Below, piece after piece: positions 44,803-53,229 of a stretch of DNA of 64,000 nucleotides. Where the stretch lies: the NCBI RefSeq assembly GCF_030294945.1, contig NZ_AP018448.1, forward strand, positions 10,574,501 through 10,638,500, written 5' to 3'. The position numbers and the translations under genes were made by a program. The notes under the pieces are model-generated. The model saw only the letters and a list, made by a program, of their open reading frames with translations. It was not told where the DNA came from and did no database searches. Origin of the DNA: Streptomyces graminofaciens (GTDB taxonomy: Bacteria > Actinomycetota > Actinomycetes > Streptomycetales > Streptomycetaceae). Position 1 is the first letter of the stretch. Each line of letters starts with the position of its first letter.

Positions 44803-45549
44803 TCAACTCATCGGCATCCGGGGGAACTTGCGCTCCTTCGCCGCCTTGTCCGCCTTCTCGGCGGCCTTCGCCGCGGTCTCCTCCGCCTTGGCCACGGCCG
44901 CGTACTTGTCGACGTACTCCTGCTCCGACAGCGACAGGATCGCGTACATGATCTCGTCGGTGACGGCGCGCAGGACGGCCTTCTCGTTCTCCATGCCCTC
45001 GTAGCGGGAGAAGTCCAGCGGCTCGCCGAAGCGGATGACGACGGGGTGGATGTTGGGGATGACCTTGCCCGGCGGCTGTGCCTCGAACGTGCCGATCATC
45101 GCGCAGGGGATGACCGGCACCCGGGCCTTGAGGGCCATGACCGCCACGCCGACCTTGCCCTTGTAGAGGCGGCCGTCGTGGGAGCGTGTGCCCTCCGGGT
45201 AGATGCCGAGCAGTTCGTCCTTGCCGAGCACCCCGAGTCCCTCGCGGATCGCGGCCTGGCCGGCCTCCTTGCCGGAGCGGTCGACCGGGATCTGCCCGGC
45301 GCTGCGGAAGAAGTGGGCCGTCAGCCGGCCCTTGATGCCGGGGCCCGTGAAGTACTCGGCCTTCGCGAGGAAGGTGATGCGCCGTTTCAGTACGGCGGGC
45401 ATCAGGAAGTGGTCGGAGAACGACAGGTGATTGCCGGCGACAATGGCGGGACCCGATGACGGTACGTGTTCCAGGCCTTCGATTCGAGGGCGGAAGACCA
45501 CTCTCAGCAGCGGTCCTAGAAGTACGTATTTGAGCACGTAATAGAACAT
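44803..45549 (-). CDS. 1-acyl-sn-glycerol-3-phosphate acyltransferase (PlsC family)
   Basis: 248 residues. An N-terminal hydrophobic anchor (FYYVLKYVLLGPLLRVVF) precedes the catalytic NHLSFSDH motif (HX4D, about 41-48), FFRSAGQIPVDR, EGTRSHDG (about 120-127) and PVIPCAMIGTFEA. It makes phosphatidic acid in membrane lipid synthesis. The C-terminal tail is Lys/Ala-rich (EETAAKAAEKADKAAKERK). An upstream TACACT (45625-45630, minus strand) is a possible -10. Confidence 0.88.
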   Translation of the reverse strand: MFYYVLKYVLLGPLLRVVFRPRIEGLEHVPSSGPAIVAGNHLSFSDHFLMPAVLKRRITFLAKAEYFTGPGIKGRLTAHFFRSAGQIPVDRSGKEAGQAAIREGLGVLGKDELLGIYPEGTRSHDGRLYKGKVGVAVMALKARVPVIPCAMIGTFEAQPPGKVIPNIHPVVIRFGEPLDFSRYEGMENEKAVLRAVTDEIMYAILSLSEQEYVDKYAAVAKAEETAAKAAEKADKAAKERKFPRMPMS

Positions 45550-45868
45550 GGGGTCGCTCCTGGCGCCGTCGGATCGGCCCAACCGCCGCGTTCCAGCAGG
45601 TCAACGGGTGTGCGGTGGGGTGCCAGTGTATGTGCCGACTCCGGTCCGTGGAACAGTACGGCACCAAGCCGAAATCTTGGTCGGCGGCGCCCCGGGTCGG
45701 TAACCGGGCAGGAGCCCCGAGCCCGTCGTGTCCCAAGCCTGGATGCGCAGGCCCACCTACTGGACGTACTCGGGCTTTCGCGACACGCCTTCCGCACGGT
45801 GCCGCCGCGCCTACGGCCGTGCCGGGCCGCCGCGCCTACGGCCCGGCGCCCCCGCACGCGTCGCGGAC
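45550..45868. other. Intergenic region between the acyltransferase and rocD
   Basis: 319 bp. It holds a direct repeat GCCGCCGCGCCTACGGCC (45801-45818 and 45826-45843); the second copy lies in a GGGCC...GGCCC hairpin that probably ends rocD transcription. The acyltransferase promoter lies near 45625. No ORF is supported. Confidence 0.6.
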
Positions 45869-47143
45869 TCAGCGGTCCTGCGCCAGCACTCCCTCCAACA
45901 CCCCCAGCGCCGACCGGAGTTCGACGTCCGTGATGGTGAGCGGCGGGGCCAGCCGGATGGTCGAGCCATGGGTGTCCTTGACCAGGACGCCCTCGCGCAT
46001 GAGCCGTTCGCTGATCTCGCGGCCGGTGCCGAGAGCCGGGTCGATGTCGACCCCGGCCCACAGCCCGCGCGCCCGGAAGCCCACCACGCCCTTGCCGACC
46101 AGCGCGGTCAGCCCGTCCCGCAGGACCGTGCCCAGCTCGGCCGCCCGGCGCTGGAACTCACCCGTGCGCAGCAGCTCGACCACCGCCGAGCCGACCGCCG
46201 CGGCGAGCGGATTCCCGCCGAACGTCGACCCGTGCTCACCAGGCCGCAGTACCGACAGCACCTCCCGGCGGGCCACCACCGCCGACACCGGCACGATGCC
46301 GCCGCCGAGGGCCTTGCCGAGCAGTACGGCGTCGGGGAGGACGTCCTCGTGCTCGACGGCGAGCGTACGGCCCGTGCGGCCGAGGCCCGACTGGATCTCG
46401 TCCGCGATGAACAGACAGCCCGTGCGCCGGGTCAGCTCCCGGACCCCGCGCAGATAACCGTCGTCCGGGATGATCACCCCGGCCTCGCCCTGGATCGGCT
46501 CGATGAGCACCGCGGCCGTCGTCTCGTCGATCGCCGCCTCCAGCGCGGCGAGGTCGTTGTAGGGGACCACCCGGAACCCGGGCGTGAACGGACCGAAGCC
46601 GTCGCGGGCGACCGGGTCGGTGGAGAAGCTGACGATCGTCGTCGTACGGCCGTGGAAGTTGTCGGCGGCCACCACGATCGTCGCCCGGTCGGCGGGCACG
46701 CCCTTCACCTCGTACGCCCACTTGCGGGCCACCTTGACCGCGCTCTCCACGGCTTCGGCGCCCGTGTTCATCGGCAGCACCATGTCCAGGCCGGTCAGCT
46801 CGGCGAGGGACGCGGCGAACCCGGCCAGCCGGTCGTTGTGGAAGGCCCGCGAGGTCAGGGTGAGCGTGTCGAGCTGGCGGTGCGCGGCCTCGATCAGCGC
46901 CGGGTGGCGGTGGCCGAAGTTGAGGGCGGAGTAGCCGGCCAGCATGTCCAGGTAGCGGCTGCCCTCCACGTCCTCGACCCAGCTGCCCTCGGCCCGGGCG
47001 ACGACCACGGGCAGCGGGTGGTAGTTGTGCGCGAGGACGGGCTCCTCGGCGCGGATCAGGTCGGCCGAGGAGTGCGCGGTCAGGTCGGCCGAGGAGTGCG
47101 CGGTCAGGTCGGCCGAGGAGTGCGTGTGGACGGGAGCGGTCAT
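45869..47143 (-). CDS. rocD: Ornithine aminotransferase with multiple in-frame starts
   Basis: Converts ornithine and 2-oxoglutarate to glutamate semialdehyde. About 424 residues from ATG 47143 (GGAG 9 bp upstream). Class III aminotransferase motifs: MLAGYSALNFGHRHP, NTGAEAVESAVKVARKW, FHGRTTTIVSFSTD, DEIQSGLGRTG and the PLP-Lys in LLGKALGGG. The frame is open without break to ATG 47290, which overlaps the ddaH stop (ATGA); the extra 49 codons are seven 21-bp units. The N-terminus also carries three copies of an 8-residue TAHSSADL-type repeat. Follows ddaH in an arginine/citrulline-ornithine module. Confidence 0.94.
   Translation of the reverse strand: MTAPVHTHSSADLTAHSSADLTAHSSADLIRAEEPVLAHNYHPLPVVVARAEGSWVEDVEGSRYLDMLAGYSALNFGHRHPALIEAAHRQLDTLTLTSRAFHNDRLAGFAASLAELTGLDMVLPMNTGAEAVESAVKVARKWAYEVKGVPADRATIVVAADNFHGRTTTIVSFSTDPVARDGFGPFTPGFRVVPYNDLAALEAAIDETTAAVLIEPIQGEAGVIIPDDGYLRGVRELTRRTGCLFIADEIQSGLGRTGRTLAVEHEDVLPDAVLLGKALGGGIVPVSAVVARREVLSVLRPGEHGSTFGGNPLAAAVGSAVVELLRTGEFQRRAAELGTVLRDGLTALVGKGVVGFRARGLWAGVDIDPALGTGREISERLMREGVLVKDTHGSTIRLAPPLTITDVELRSALGVLEGVLAQDR
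47055..47126. repeat. Three tandem 24-bp units in the 5' coding end of rocD
   Basis: Near-identical units at 47055-47078, 47079-47102 and 47103-47126 encode HSSADL(T/I)A-type octapeptides ahead of the conserved aminotransferase start IRAEEPVLAHNYHP. Confidence 0.95.
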
Positions 47144-47290
47144 GAGGCTGGTCTCCTGGGTCACGGGCGGATCTCCTGCGGTCACGGTCAAGGGCCCGGT
47201 GCTCATGGCCGGATCTCCGGCGGTCACGGTCGGGTCTCCAGCGGTCACAGTCGGGTGTCCGGCGGTCACGGTCGAGTGTCCCGTGCTCAT
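47144..47290 (-). repeat. Seven 21-bp units forming a ladder of translation starts before rocD
   Basis: Read on the minus strand, each unit begins with ATG or GTG (starts at 47290, 47269, 47248, 47227, 47206, 47185, 47164, then the rocD ATG 47143), usually followed by ACCGC and a GGAG/GGAC motif 8-9 bases before the next start. Units are in frame with rocD and encode VTAGDPT-like heptapeptides. The last 21 bp of ddaH (GCAGGAGATCCGGCC then ATG) have the same pattern, so the array probably grew from the ddaH-rocD junction. Confidence 0.9.
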
Positions 47291-48108
47291 GGCCGGATCT
47301 CCTGCGTGCAGCACTTGATGCCGCCACCGGCCTTCTGGAACTCCGACAGGTCGACGGGAACGGGTTCGTAGCCCTGCCGGGCGAGCTGGTCGGCCAGCTC
47401 CTTGGCGCGCGGTGCGATGAAGACATGGCGGCCGTCGGAGACGGAGTTCAGGCCGAAGGTCATCGCGTCCTCGCGGGTCGCGATCACCGCGTCCGGGTAG
47501 AGACGGGCGAGGACCTGACGGCTGCCGGGCGAGAAGGCCTCCGGGTAGTACGCGATATTGCCCTCGGGGCCGTCGTCGAGGACGAACAGCGCGGTGTCCA
47601 GGTGGTAGAAGAGCGGGTCGACCAGCTGGAGGCTGATGACCGGGACGCCGAAGAACTCCTGCACCTGGCGATGCGCCTCCCGGGTGGTGCGGAAGCCGGT
47701 GCCGGCGAGGACGTAACGCCTGGTGGGCACCAGGTCGCCCTCCCCCTCGCACACCGACTCGGACCGGAACACGTCGTATCCGGCGGTCGCGAACCACTTC
47801 TCGTACGCGGTGGACTCGGGGCGCCGCTCGGGCGCGTGGAACAGCGAGCCGAAGACACGGCCGCCGAGGACGAGCGCGCAGTTGGCGGCGAACACCATGT
47901 CGGGCAGCTCGGCCACCGGTTCCACGGTCTCCACGCTGTGGCCGTGGGTCCGGTAGGCGCGGATCAGCTCCTGCCACTGATCCTGGGCGAGGTCGACGTC
48001 CACGGGGGTGTCCGGGTGCATCCAGGGATTGATGGCGTACTGCACGGCGAAGTGTCTGGGTTCGCAGACGAGAAAGCGCCGAAGGCGCGGCACACGGTTC
48101 TCAGGCAC
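47287..48108 (-). CDS. ddaH: Dimethylarginine dimethylaminohydrolase / amidinotransferase-family protein
   Basis: About 273 residues from GTG 48108, with GGAGAG upstream. Guanidino-modifying fold: FLVCEPRHFAVQYAINPWMHP, DMVFAANCALVLGGRVFGSLFH, YHLDTALFVLDDG with catalytic His, and GGGIKCCTQEIRP with the catalytic Cys near the C-terminus. DDAH splits dimethylarginine to citrulline and dimethylamine; related members act as ornithine-forming arginine dihydrolases. The rocD neighbour suggests flux toward ornithine or glutamate. The stop overlaps a possible rocD start by ATGA. Confidence 0.88.
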   Translation of the reverse strand: MPENRVPRLRRFLVCEPRHFAVQYAINPWMHPDTPVDVDLAQDQWQELIRAYRTHGHSVETVEPVAELPDMVFAANCALVLGGRVFGSLFHAPERRPESTAYEKWFATAGYDVFRSESVCEGEGDLVPTRRYVLAGTGFRTTREAHRQVQEFFGVPVISLQLVDPLFYHLDTALFVLDDGPEGNIAYYPEAFSPGSRQVLARLYPDAVIATREDAMTFGLNSVSDGRHVFIAPRAKELADQLARQGYEPVPVDLSEFQKAGGGIKCCTQEIRP

Positions 48109-48280
48109 AGAGGGTCTCTCCGCTTCCTGCGGTGTCGGCTGGGGATGACACAACGGTAGGAATCGGAGACGGCGCACGACAAGAAACGAACGTTGCGTGT
48201 TCGCGCAGTAATGCTGCGTATCGATCTCCCACGGCGCACGATTGATGCGCCCTCGTCGGCGCATCGACGATGTGTCCTGG

Positions 48281-48772
48281 TCAGCGCACGGAAGACGCGT
48301 CCTGGGTCGCGCCGGCCTCCGGCGCCTCGGGCAGCAGATGGGACAGCACCATGTAACTGATCGTCTTGCGGATGAACGGCTCGGTGCGGATCCGCTCCAG
48401 GATCTCCTCGAAGTGCTCCACATCGACCGCCCGCACATGCAGCAGCGCGTCCGCGCCGCCGGTCACCGTCATCGCGGCAGTGATCTCCGGATGGTTGCGC
48501 ACGACCTCCGCGAGGCGTCGGGGCGGGGCCGCGCCCTCGCAGTACACCTCGACGTACGCCTCCGTGCGCCAGCCGAGCGCCGCGGGCTTCACCGTGGCCG
48601 TGAAGCCGGTGATCACCTCGGTCTCGCGCAGCCGGTCCACCCGCCGCTTGACCGCGGTGGCCGACAGCCCGATGGCCGAGCCGATCTCTGCGAAGCTGGT
48701 CCTCGCGTTCGCCATCAACGCCGTGATGATCTTGCGATCGAGCTCGTCGAACGCGGCCGACTTGCTGTTCAT
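48281..48772 (-). CDS. Lrp/AsnC-family transcriptional regulator
   Basis: 163 residues. HTH near residues 8-55 (FDELDRKIITALMANARTSFAEIGSAIGLSATAVKRRVDRL) and a C-terminal RAM domain (about 75-150) with ITAAMTVTGGADALLHVRA. It lies upstream of ddaH-rocD on the same strand, 172 bp away, and probably senses an amino acid such as arginine or ornithine to control them. The spacer has TGCG/CGCA repeats around 48193-48222 that could be binding sites. Confidence 0.9.
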   Translation of the reverse strand: MNSKSAAFDELDRKIITALMANARTSFAEIGSAIGLSATAVKRRVDRLRETEVITGFTATVKPAALGWRTEAYVEVYCEGAAPPRRLAEVVRNHPEITAAMTVTGGADALLHVRAVDVEHFEEILERIRTEPFIRKTISYMVLSHLLPEAPEAGATQDASSVR

Positions 48773-48863
48773 GCGGGCACTGTATCCAGCGGAGACCCTC
48801 CTGGGGCGGCGTCCGGCGCGCGGGCGTGTGCACGCGTACGAATTACTCCTACACTCCACGTTC

Positions 48864-49619
48864 ATGCTGCGCGCGCTCGCCGTCGATGACGAGAAACCCT
48901 CCCTCGAGGAACTGCTCTACCTGCTGAACGCGGATCCGCGCGTCGGCAGCGCCGAGGGCGCGAGCGACGCCACCGAGGCACTGCGCAGGATCAACCGCGC
49001 CCTGGCCTCCGGCCCCGACGGACCCGACGCGATCGACGTCGTCTTCCTCGACATCCACATGCCCGGCCTCGACGGCCTCGACCTCGCCCGGCTCCTCACC
49101 GGCTTCGCCCGGCCCCCGCTCGTCGTCTTCGTCACCGCCCACGAGGGCTTCGCCGTACAGGCCTTCGACCTCAAGGCCGTCGACTACGTCCTCAAACCCG
49201 TCCGCCGCGAACGTCTCGCCGAGGCGATACGCCGGGCCGCCCAACTCCGGGACGCCGCCCCGCCGATACCCGTGCACGAACCCGACCCCGACCACATACC
49301 CGTCGAACTCGGCGGCGTGACCCGCTTCGTCGCCGTCGACGACATCACCCACGTAGAGGCCCAGGGCGACTACGCCCGCCTGCACACCCCGCAGGGCAGC
49401 CACCTCGTCCGCATCCCCCTCTCCACCCTCGAAGAACGCTGGCGCGCACGCGGCTTCGTCCGCATCCACCGCCGTCATCTCGTCGCCCTGCGCCACGTCG
49501 GCGAACTCCGCCTCGACGCGGGCACGGTCAGCGTTCTCGTCGGCACGGTCGAACTCCAGGTCAGCCGTCGGCACGCCCGCGAACTACGCGATCTGTTCAT
49601 GCGCCGGACCACGGGCTGA
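48864..49619 (+). CDS. LytTR-family response regulator
   Basis: 251 residues. Receiver domain (1-125): AVDDEKP, VVFLDIHMPGLDG with phospho-Asp near residue 63, FVTAHE, and Lys in VDYVLKPVRR. C-terminal LytTR DNA-binding domain (about 150-248): VDDITHVEAQGDYARLHTPQG, IHRRHLVAL. TACACT (48850-48855) 8 bp before the ATG suggests a leaderless transcript. Partner of the LytS-type kinase at 51825. Confidence 0.92.
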   Translation: MLRALAVDDEKPSLEELLYLLNADPRVGSAEGASDATEALRRINRALASGPDGPDAIDVVFLDIHMPGLDGLDLARLLTGFARPPLVVFVTAHEGFAVQAFDLKAVDYVLKPVRRERLAEAIRRAAQLRDAAPPIPVHEPDPDHIPVELGGVTRFVAVDDITHVEAQGDYARLHTPQGSHLVRIPLSTLEERWRARGFVRIHRRHLVALRHVGELRLDAGTVSVLVGTVELQVSRRHARELRDLFMRRTTG

Positions 49620-49646
49620 GCGGGACCACGAGCTGAGGAGACGGCC

Positions 49647-50015
49647 ATGCCCCACGACCCCACCGAACGCCGCGTCGTCGTCACCGGCGTGCCCCGGCGC
49701 ACCCGCCGGACCCGCCGCACCCCCGGCCACCACCGCCCCCGCACCGAGATCGACGAACAGACCACCCTGGGCCACACCTATGTCCGCTCCCTCATGCGCA
49801 GCCAACTCCGCGCCGCCCTCGCCGTGTTCGCGGTCCTCGCCCTGCTCGTCGGCCCACTGCCGCTGGTCTTCGCCGCGATGCCCGACGGCGCGGGCTGGGA
49901 GTGGGCCGTCCTCGGCTTCGCCGTCTACCCGCCGCTGGTCCTGCTCGCCCGCTGGTACGTACGGCGGGCCGAACGCAACGAACAGGACCTCGTACGGCTC
50001 GTCGAGGACCGCTAG
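49647..50015 (+). CDS. Small membrane protein encoded before the symporter
   Basis: 122 residues. An Arg/Thr-rich cytoplasmic N-terminus (RRTRRTRRTP) is followed by two hydrophobic helices (about 57-77 and 86-103). It resembles DUF485-like small partners that accompany solute:sodium symporters by size and place, but I cannot prove the family. Lies between the LytTR regulator and the symporter. Confidence 0.75.
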   Translation: MPHDPTERRVVVTGVPRRTRRTRRTPGHHRPRTEIDEQTTLGHTYVRSLMRSQLRAALAVFAVLALLVGPLPLVFAAMPDGAGWEWAVLGFAVYPPLVLLARWYVRRAERNEQDLVRLVEDR

Positions 50016-50027
50016 GCGACGCTCAGG

Positions 50028-50057
50028 GTGGACTTGGTGGACTTGGTGGACTTGGTG
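50028..50057 (+). repeat. Three GTGGACTTG units at the symporter start
   Basis: Perfect 9-bp repeats at 50028-50036, 50037-50045 and 50046-50054, followed by GTG 50055. Each holds a possible start GTG, and GGTGG within the array is SD-like 5 bases before the next GTG. Encodes Val-Asp-Leu. Confidence 0.92.
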
Positions 50058-51800
50058 AACGACAACTACGCGGTGCCCGCCGTGGCCCTCGTCGTCGTCG
50101 CGACCGTTCTCGTCGGCGCCTTCGGCCTGCGCATCTCCCGCACCACCTCCGACTTCTACGTCGCTTCCCGCACCGTCGGCCCCCGCCTCAACGCGGCCGC
50201 GATCAGCGGCGAGTACCTCTCCGCCGCCTCCTTCCTCGGCATCGCCGGGCTCGTCCTGGTCCAGGGCCCCGACATGCTCTGGTACCCGGTCGGCTACACC
50301 GCCGGCTATCTCGTCCTCGTCCTGTTCGTCGCCGCCCCGCTGCGCCGCTCGGGGGCGTACACCCTGCCGGACTTCGCCGAGGCCCGCCTCGCTTCCCAGG
50401 CCGTACGACGCCTCGCGGGCGCCTTCGTCGTGGGCGTCGGCTGGCTGTACCTGCTGCCCCAACTCCAGGGTGCCGGGCTGACGTTGGCGGTCCTCACCGA
50501 CGCGCCCCAGTGGCTCGGCGGCGTCATCGTCTCCGTCGTCGTCTCCGCCACGGTCGCCGCGGGCGGCATGCGTAGCATCACCTTCGTCCAGGCCTTCCAG
50601 TACTGGCTCAAGCTCACCGCCCTGCTCGTGCCCGCTCTCTTCCTCGTCCTCGCCTGGCAGGGCGACGGCGCCCCACGCCACGCCTTCGACGAACCGGCGG
50701 CCTTCCGCGAACAGCGCGTGGTCCGCGTCGACGCGAGCCTCGACCTGAAGCTCGCGAGCCCCCTGACCGTCACCGCCACCGGCACGATCGACGGCCGTAG
50801 CTACGACGGCCGCCGCGTCGACCTGTCCACCGGCACCCACCGCATCGACCGGGGCACCCGCCTGACCTTCGCCAAGGGCGACCCGGTCCCCGTCGCCGAC
50901 CGCGGCACCAACGGCGGCATGTCCACCTCGCTCGCCGCGGGCCGCGAGGAACGCCCGCTCTACGCCACGTACGGACTGATCCTCGCCACCTTCCTCGGCA
51001 CCATGGGCCTGCCCCACGTCGTCGTCCGCTTCTACACCAGCCCGCACGGCGTCGCCGCCCGCCGCACCACCGTCGTCGTCCTCGCCCTGATCGGCGTCTT
51101 CTACCTCCTCCCACCCCTCTACGGCGCACTCGGCAGGCTCTACGCCCCCGACCTCACCCTCACCGGCGACGCCGACGCGGCCGTACTCCTCCTGCCCGAC
51201 CGCATGATCGGCGGCCTCGGCGGCGACCTGCTCGGCGCGCTCGTCGCGGGCGGCGCCTTCGCCGCGTTCCTGTCCACCACGTCCGGTCTGACCATGGCGG
51301 TGGCCGGCGTCCTCACCCAGGACGTCCTGCCCGCACGCGGCGTACGCCACTTCCGGATCGCCGTGCTGCTCGCCCTCGCCGTACCGCTCGGGGCCAGCGT
51401 CCTCGTGGGCGGGCTGCCGGTCGCCGACGCGGTCGGGCTCGCCTTCGCCGTGTCGGCCTCCTCCTTCTGCCCGCTGCTCGTCCTCGGCATCTGGTGGCGG
51501 CGCCTGACCCCGCCGGGCGCCGCCGCGGGCATGCTCGTCGGCGGCGGCTCGGCGCTCCTCGCGGTCGCGGCGACCATGGCCGGATACCCCGGCACCGGCA
51601 CCTTCCACGCCCTGCTCGCCTGGCCCGCCCTCTGGTCCGTACCGCTCGGCTTCCTCACGATGGTCCTGGTGTCGCTGGCCACCCCCGGCAGGGTGCCGGC
51701 CGAGACCCCGGCGATCCTGGCCCGCTTCCATCTGCCGGAGGAACTGCTCGGCGGCCAGACCTCGGCCGCGACGAAGGAGATCGAGGTGTGGCGGCGGTGA
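50028..51800 (+). CDS. Sodium:solute symporter (SSS family)
   Basis: About 590 residues, roughly 13 helices. SSS features: FYVASRTVGPRLNAAAISGEYLSAASFLGIAGL (about 43-75), GGMRSITFVQAFQYWLK and GLPHVVVRFYTS. It resembles the ActP/MctC monocarboxylate (acetate, pyruvate) branch; an extracytoplasmic insertion (about 220-300) is longer than usual. Four in-frame GTG codons (50028, 50037, 50046, 50055) in a 9-bp repeat make the start uncertain. Flanked by LytTR regulator and LytS kinase, which likely control it in response to its substrate. Confidence 0.88.
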   Translation: MDLVDLVDLVNDNYAVPAVALVVVATVLVGAFGLRISRTTSDFYVASRTVGPRLNAAAISGEYLSAASFLGIAGLVLVQGPDMLWYPVGYTAGYLVLVLFVAAPLRRSGAYTLPDFAEARLASQAVRRLAGAFVVGVGWLYLLPQLQGAGLTLAVLTDAPQWLGGVIVSVVVSATVAAGGMRSITFVQAFQYWLKLTALLVPALFLVLAWQGDGAPRHAFDEPAAFREQRVVRVDASLDLKLASPLTVTATGTIDGRSYDGRRVDLSTGTHRIDRGTRLTFAKGDPVPVADRGTNGGMSTSLAAGREERPLYATYGLILATFLGTMGLPHVVVRFYTSPHGVAARRTTVVVLALIGVFYLLPPLYGALGRLYAPDLTLTGDADAAVLLLPDRMIGGLGGDLLGALVAGGAFAAFLSTTSGLTMAVAGVLTQDVLPARGVRHFRIAVLLALAVPLGASVLVGGLPVADAVGLAFAVSASSFCPLLVLGIWWRRLTPPGAAAGMLVGGGSALLAVAATMAGYPGTGTFHALLAWPALWSVPLGFLTMVLVSLATPGRVPAETPAILARFHLPEELLGGQTSAATKEIEVWRR

Positions 51801-51824
51801 GCACACACAAGTGGTGGGTGAGCG

Positions 51825-53057
51825 ATGAGCGGTGAGACGGTCGGCTTCCTCGCCGGGCTGTGCGTGGCCGTACTACCCGTGCTCGCGGCCGGCTTCTGGC
51901 TCGGCCGCCGTACCGCACGCCCGCGCAGCAGCCTCGGCGGGCTCGGCACGCCCGTGGAACACGCCACCTTCCAGACCCTGCACACCGCGACGCTCGCCGC
52001 GCCCCCGCTGCGCGCCGGTCTCACCGAGGAGACGGCCCGCAAGTCCGCGAAACGGCTGCGCACCCTGCTCGGCACGGACGCGCTCTGCCTCACCGACCAC
52101 CACACGGTCCTCGCCTGGGAGGGGGTGGGGGAGCACCACCGCGCCGAGATCATGGAACGGCTCGCGGGCCCCCTGGACACCGGCCGGGGGGAGGCCTTCC
52201 GCCTCACCTGCGACGAACTCGACTGCCCCGTGCGCTGGGCCGTCGTCGCCCCCCTCACCGTCGACGACCGCGTCCACGGCGCGCTCGTCGCCTGCGCGCC
52301 CCGCGAGTCGGCCGTCCTGGTCCGGGCCGCCGGAGAGGTGGCCCGCTGGGTCTCCGTACAACTGGAACTGGCCGACCTGGACCAGTCCCGCACCCGCCTG
52401 ATAGAGGCGGAGATCAAAGCGCTACGTGCCCAGATCTCGCCCCACTTCATCTTCAACTCGCTCGCGGTGATCGCCTCGTTCGTCCGCACCGACCCCGAGC
52501 GCGCCCGCGAACTCCTCCTGGAATTCGCCGACTTCACCCGCTACTCGTTCCGCAGGCACGGCGACTTCACCACCCTCGCCGACGAACTCCACGCCATCGA
52601 CCACTACTTGGCGCTGGTGCGGGCCCGCTTCGGCGACCGTCTCTCGGTCACCCTCCAGATCGCCCCCGAGGTCCTGCCGGTCACCCTGCCCTTCCTGTGC
52701 CTCCAGCCCCTGGTGGAGAACGCGGTGAAACACGGCCTGGAGGGCAGGACTGTGACCGCCGGGGGCAAGAGCCACATCAGCATCACCGCACAGGACGCCG
52801 GCGCCGAGGCTCTCGTCGTCATCGAGGACGACGGCGTCGGCATGGACCCCGACGTCCTGCGCCGCATCCTGGCCGGCGAGGCGAGCCCCTCAGGCGGCAT
52901 CGGCCTCAGCAACGTCGACGACCGGCTCCGCCAGGTGTACGGCGACGACCACGGCCTCGTCATCGAGACGGCCGTGGGCGCGGGCATGAAGATCACCGCC
53001 CGGCTGCCCAAGTACCAGCCGGGCGTACACCCGGACGGGGTAATGCCCCGCAACTGA
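51825..53057 (+). CDS. LytS-type sensor histidine kinase
   Basis: 410 residues. One N-terminal helix (about 7-26), a GAF-like sensor region (about 50-190), then the His_kinase domain with phospho-His in QISPHFIFNSLAVIASFVR (about 205-223) and a HATPase_c domain with PLVENAVKHGLEG (N-box) and SGGIGLSNVDDRL. The start is ATG 51825. Completes a two-component system with the LytTR regulator at 48864, with the symporter between them. Confidence 0.92.
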   Translation: MSGETVGFLAGLCVAVLPVLAAGFWLGRRTARPRSSLGGLGTPVEHATFQTLHTATLAAPPLRAGLTEETARKSAKRLRTLLGTDALCLTDHHTVLAWEGVGEHHRAEIMERLAGPLDTGRGEAFRLTCDELDCPVRWAVVAPLTVDDRVHGALVACAPRESAVLVRAAGEVARWVSVQLELADLDQSRTRLIEAEIKALRAQISPHFIFNSLAVIASFVRTDPERARELLLEFADFTRYSFRRHGDFTTLADELHAIDHYLALVRARFGDRLSVTLQIAPEVLPVTLPFLCLQPLVENAVKHGLEGRTVTAGGKSHISITAQDAGAEALVVIEDDGVGMDPDVLRRILAGEASPSGGIGLSNVDDRLRQVYGDDHGLVIETAVGAGMKITARLPKYQPGVHPDGVMPRN

Positions 53058-53060
53058 GGA

Positions 53061-53216
53061 TCAGGTCCGAGCCGCCACCATGCCCAGCGTGATCAGGCCG
53101 AGAACGACCCACCCGAACCACAGCCACCCACTGCTGCCGAGCGCCACCGTGTAGGCGGTCACCACGACCAGCCCACCTACGGTGAGCACCCCCATGGCCT
53201 TCGTCGAACTGGGCAT
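53061..53216 (-). CDS. 51-residue membrane protein
   Basis: MPSSTKAMGVLTVGGLVVVTAYTV... forms two hydrophobic segments (about 8-26 and 30-48). The ATG at 53216 has a strong GAGGAGG site and stands 13 bp after the kinase stop, so it is probably co-transcribed with it. Family not recognised. Confidence 0.65.
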   Translation of the reverse strand: MPSSTKAMGVLTVGGLVVVTAYTVALGSSGWLWFGWVVLGLITLGMVAART

Positions 53217-53229
53217 CGCAACACCCTCC

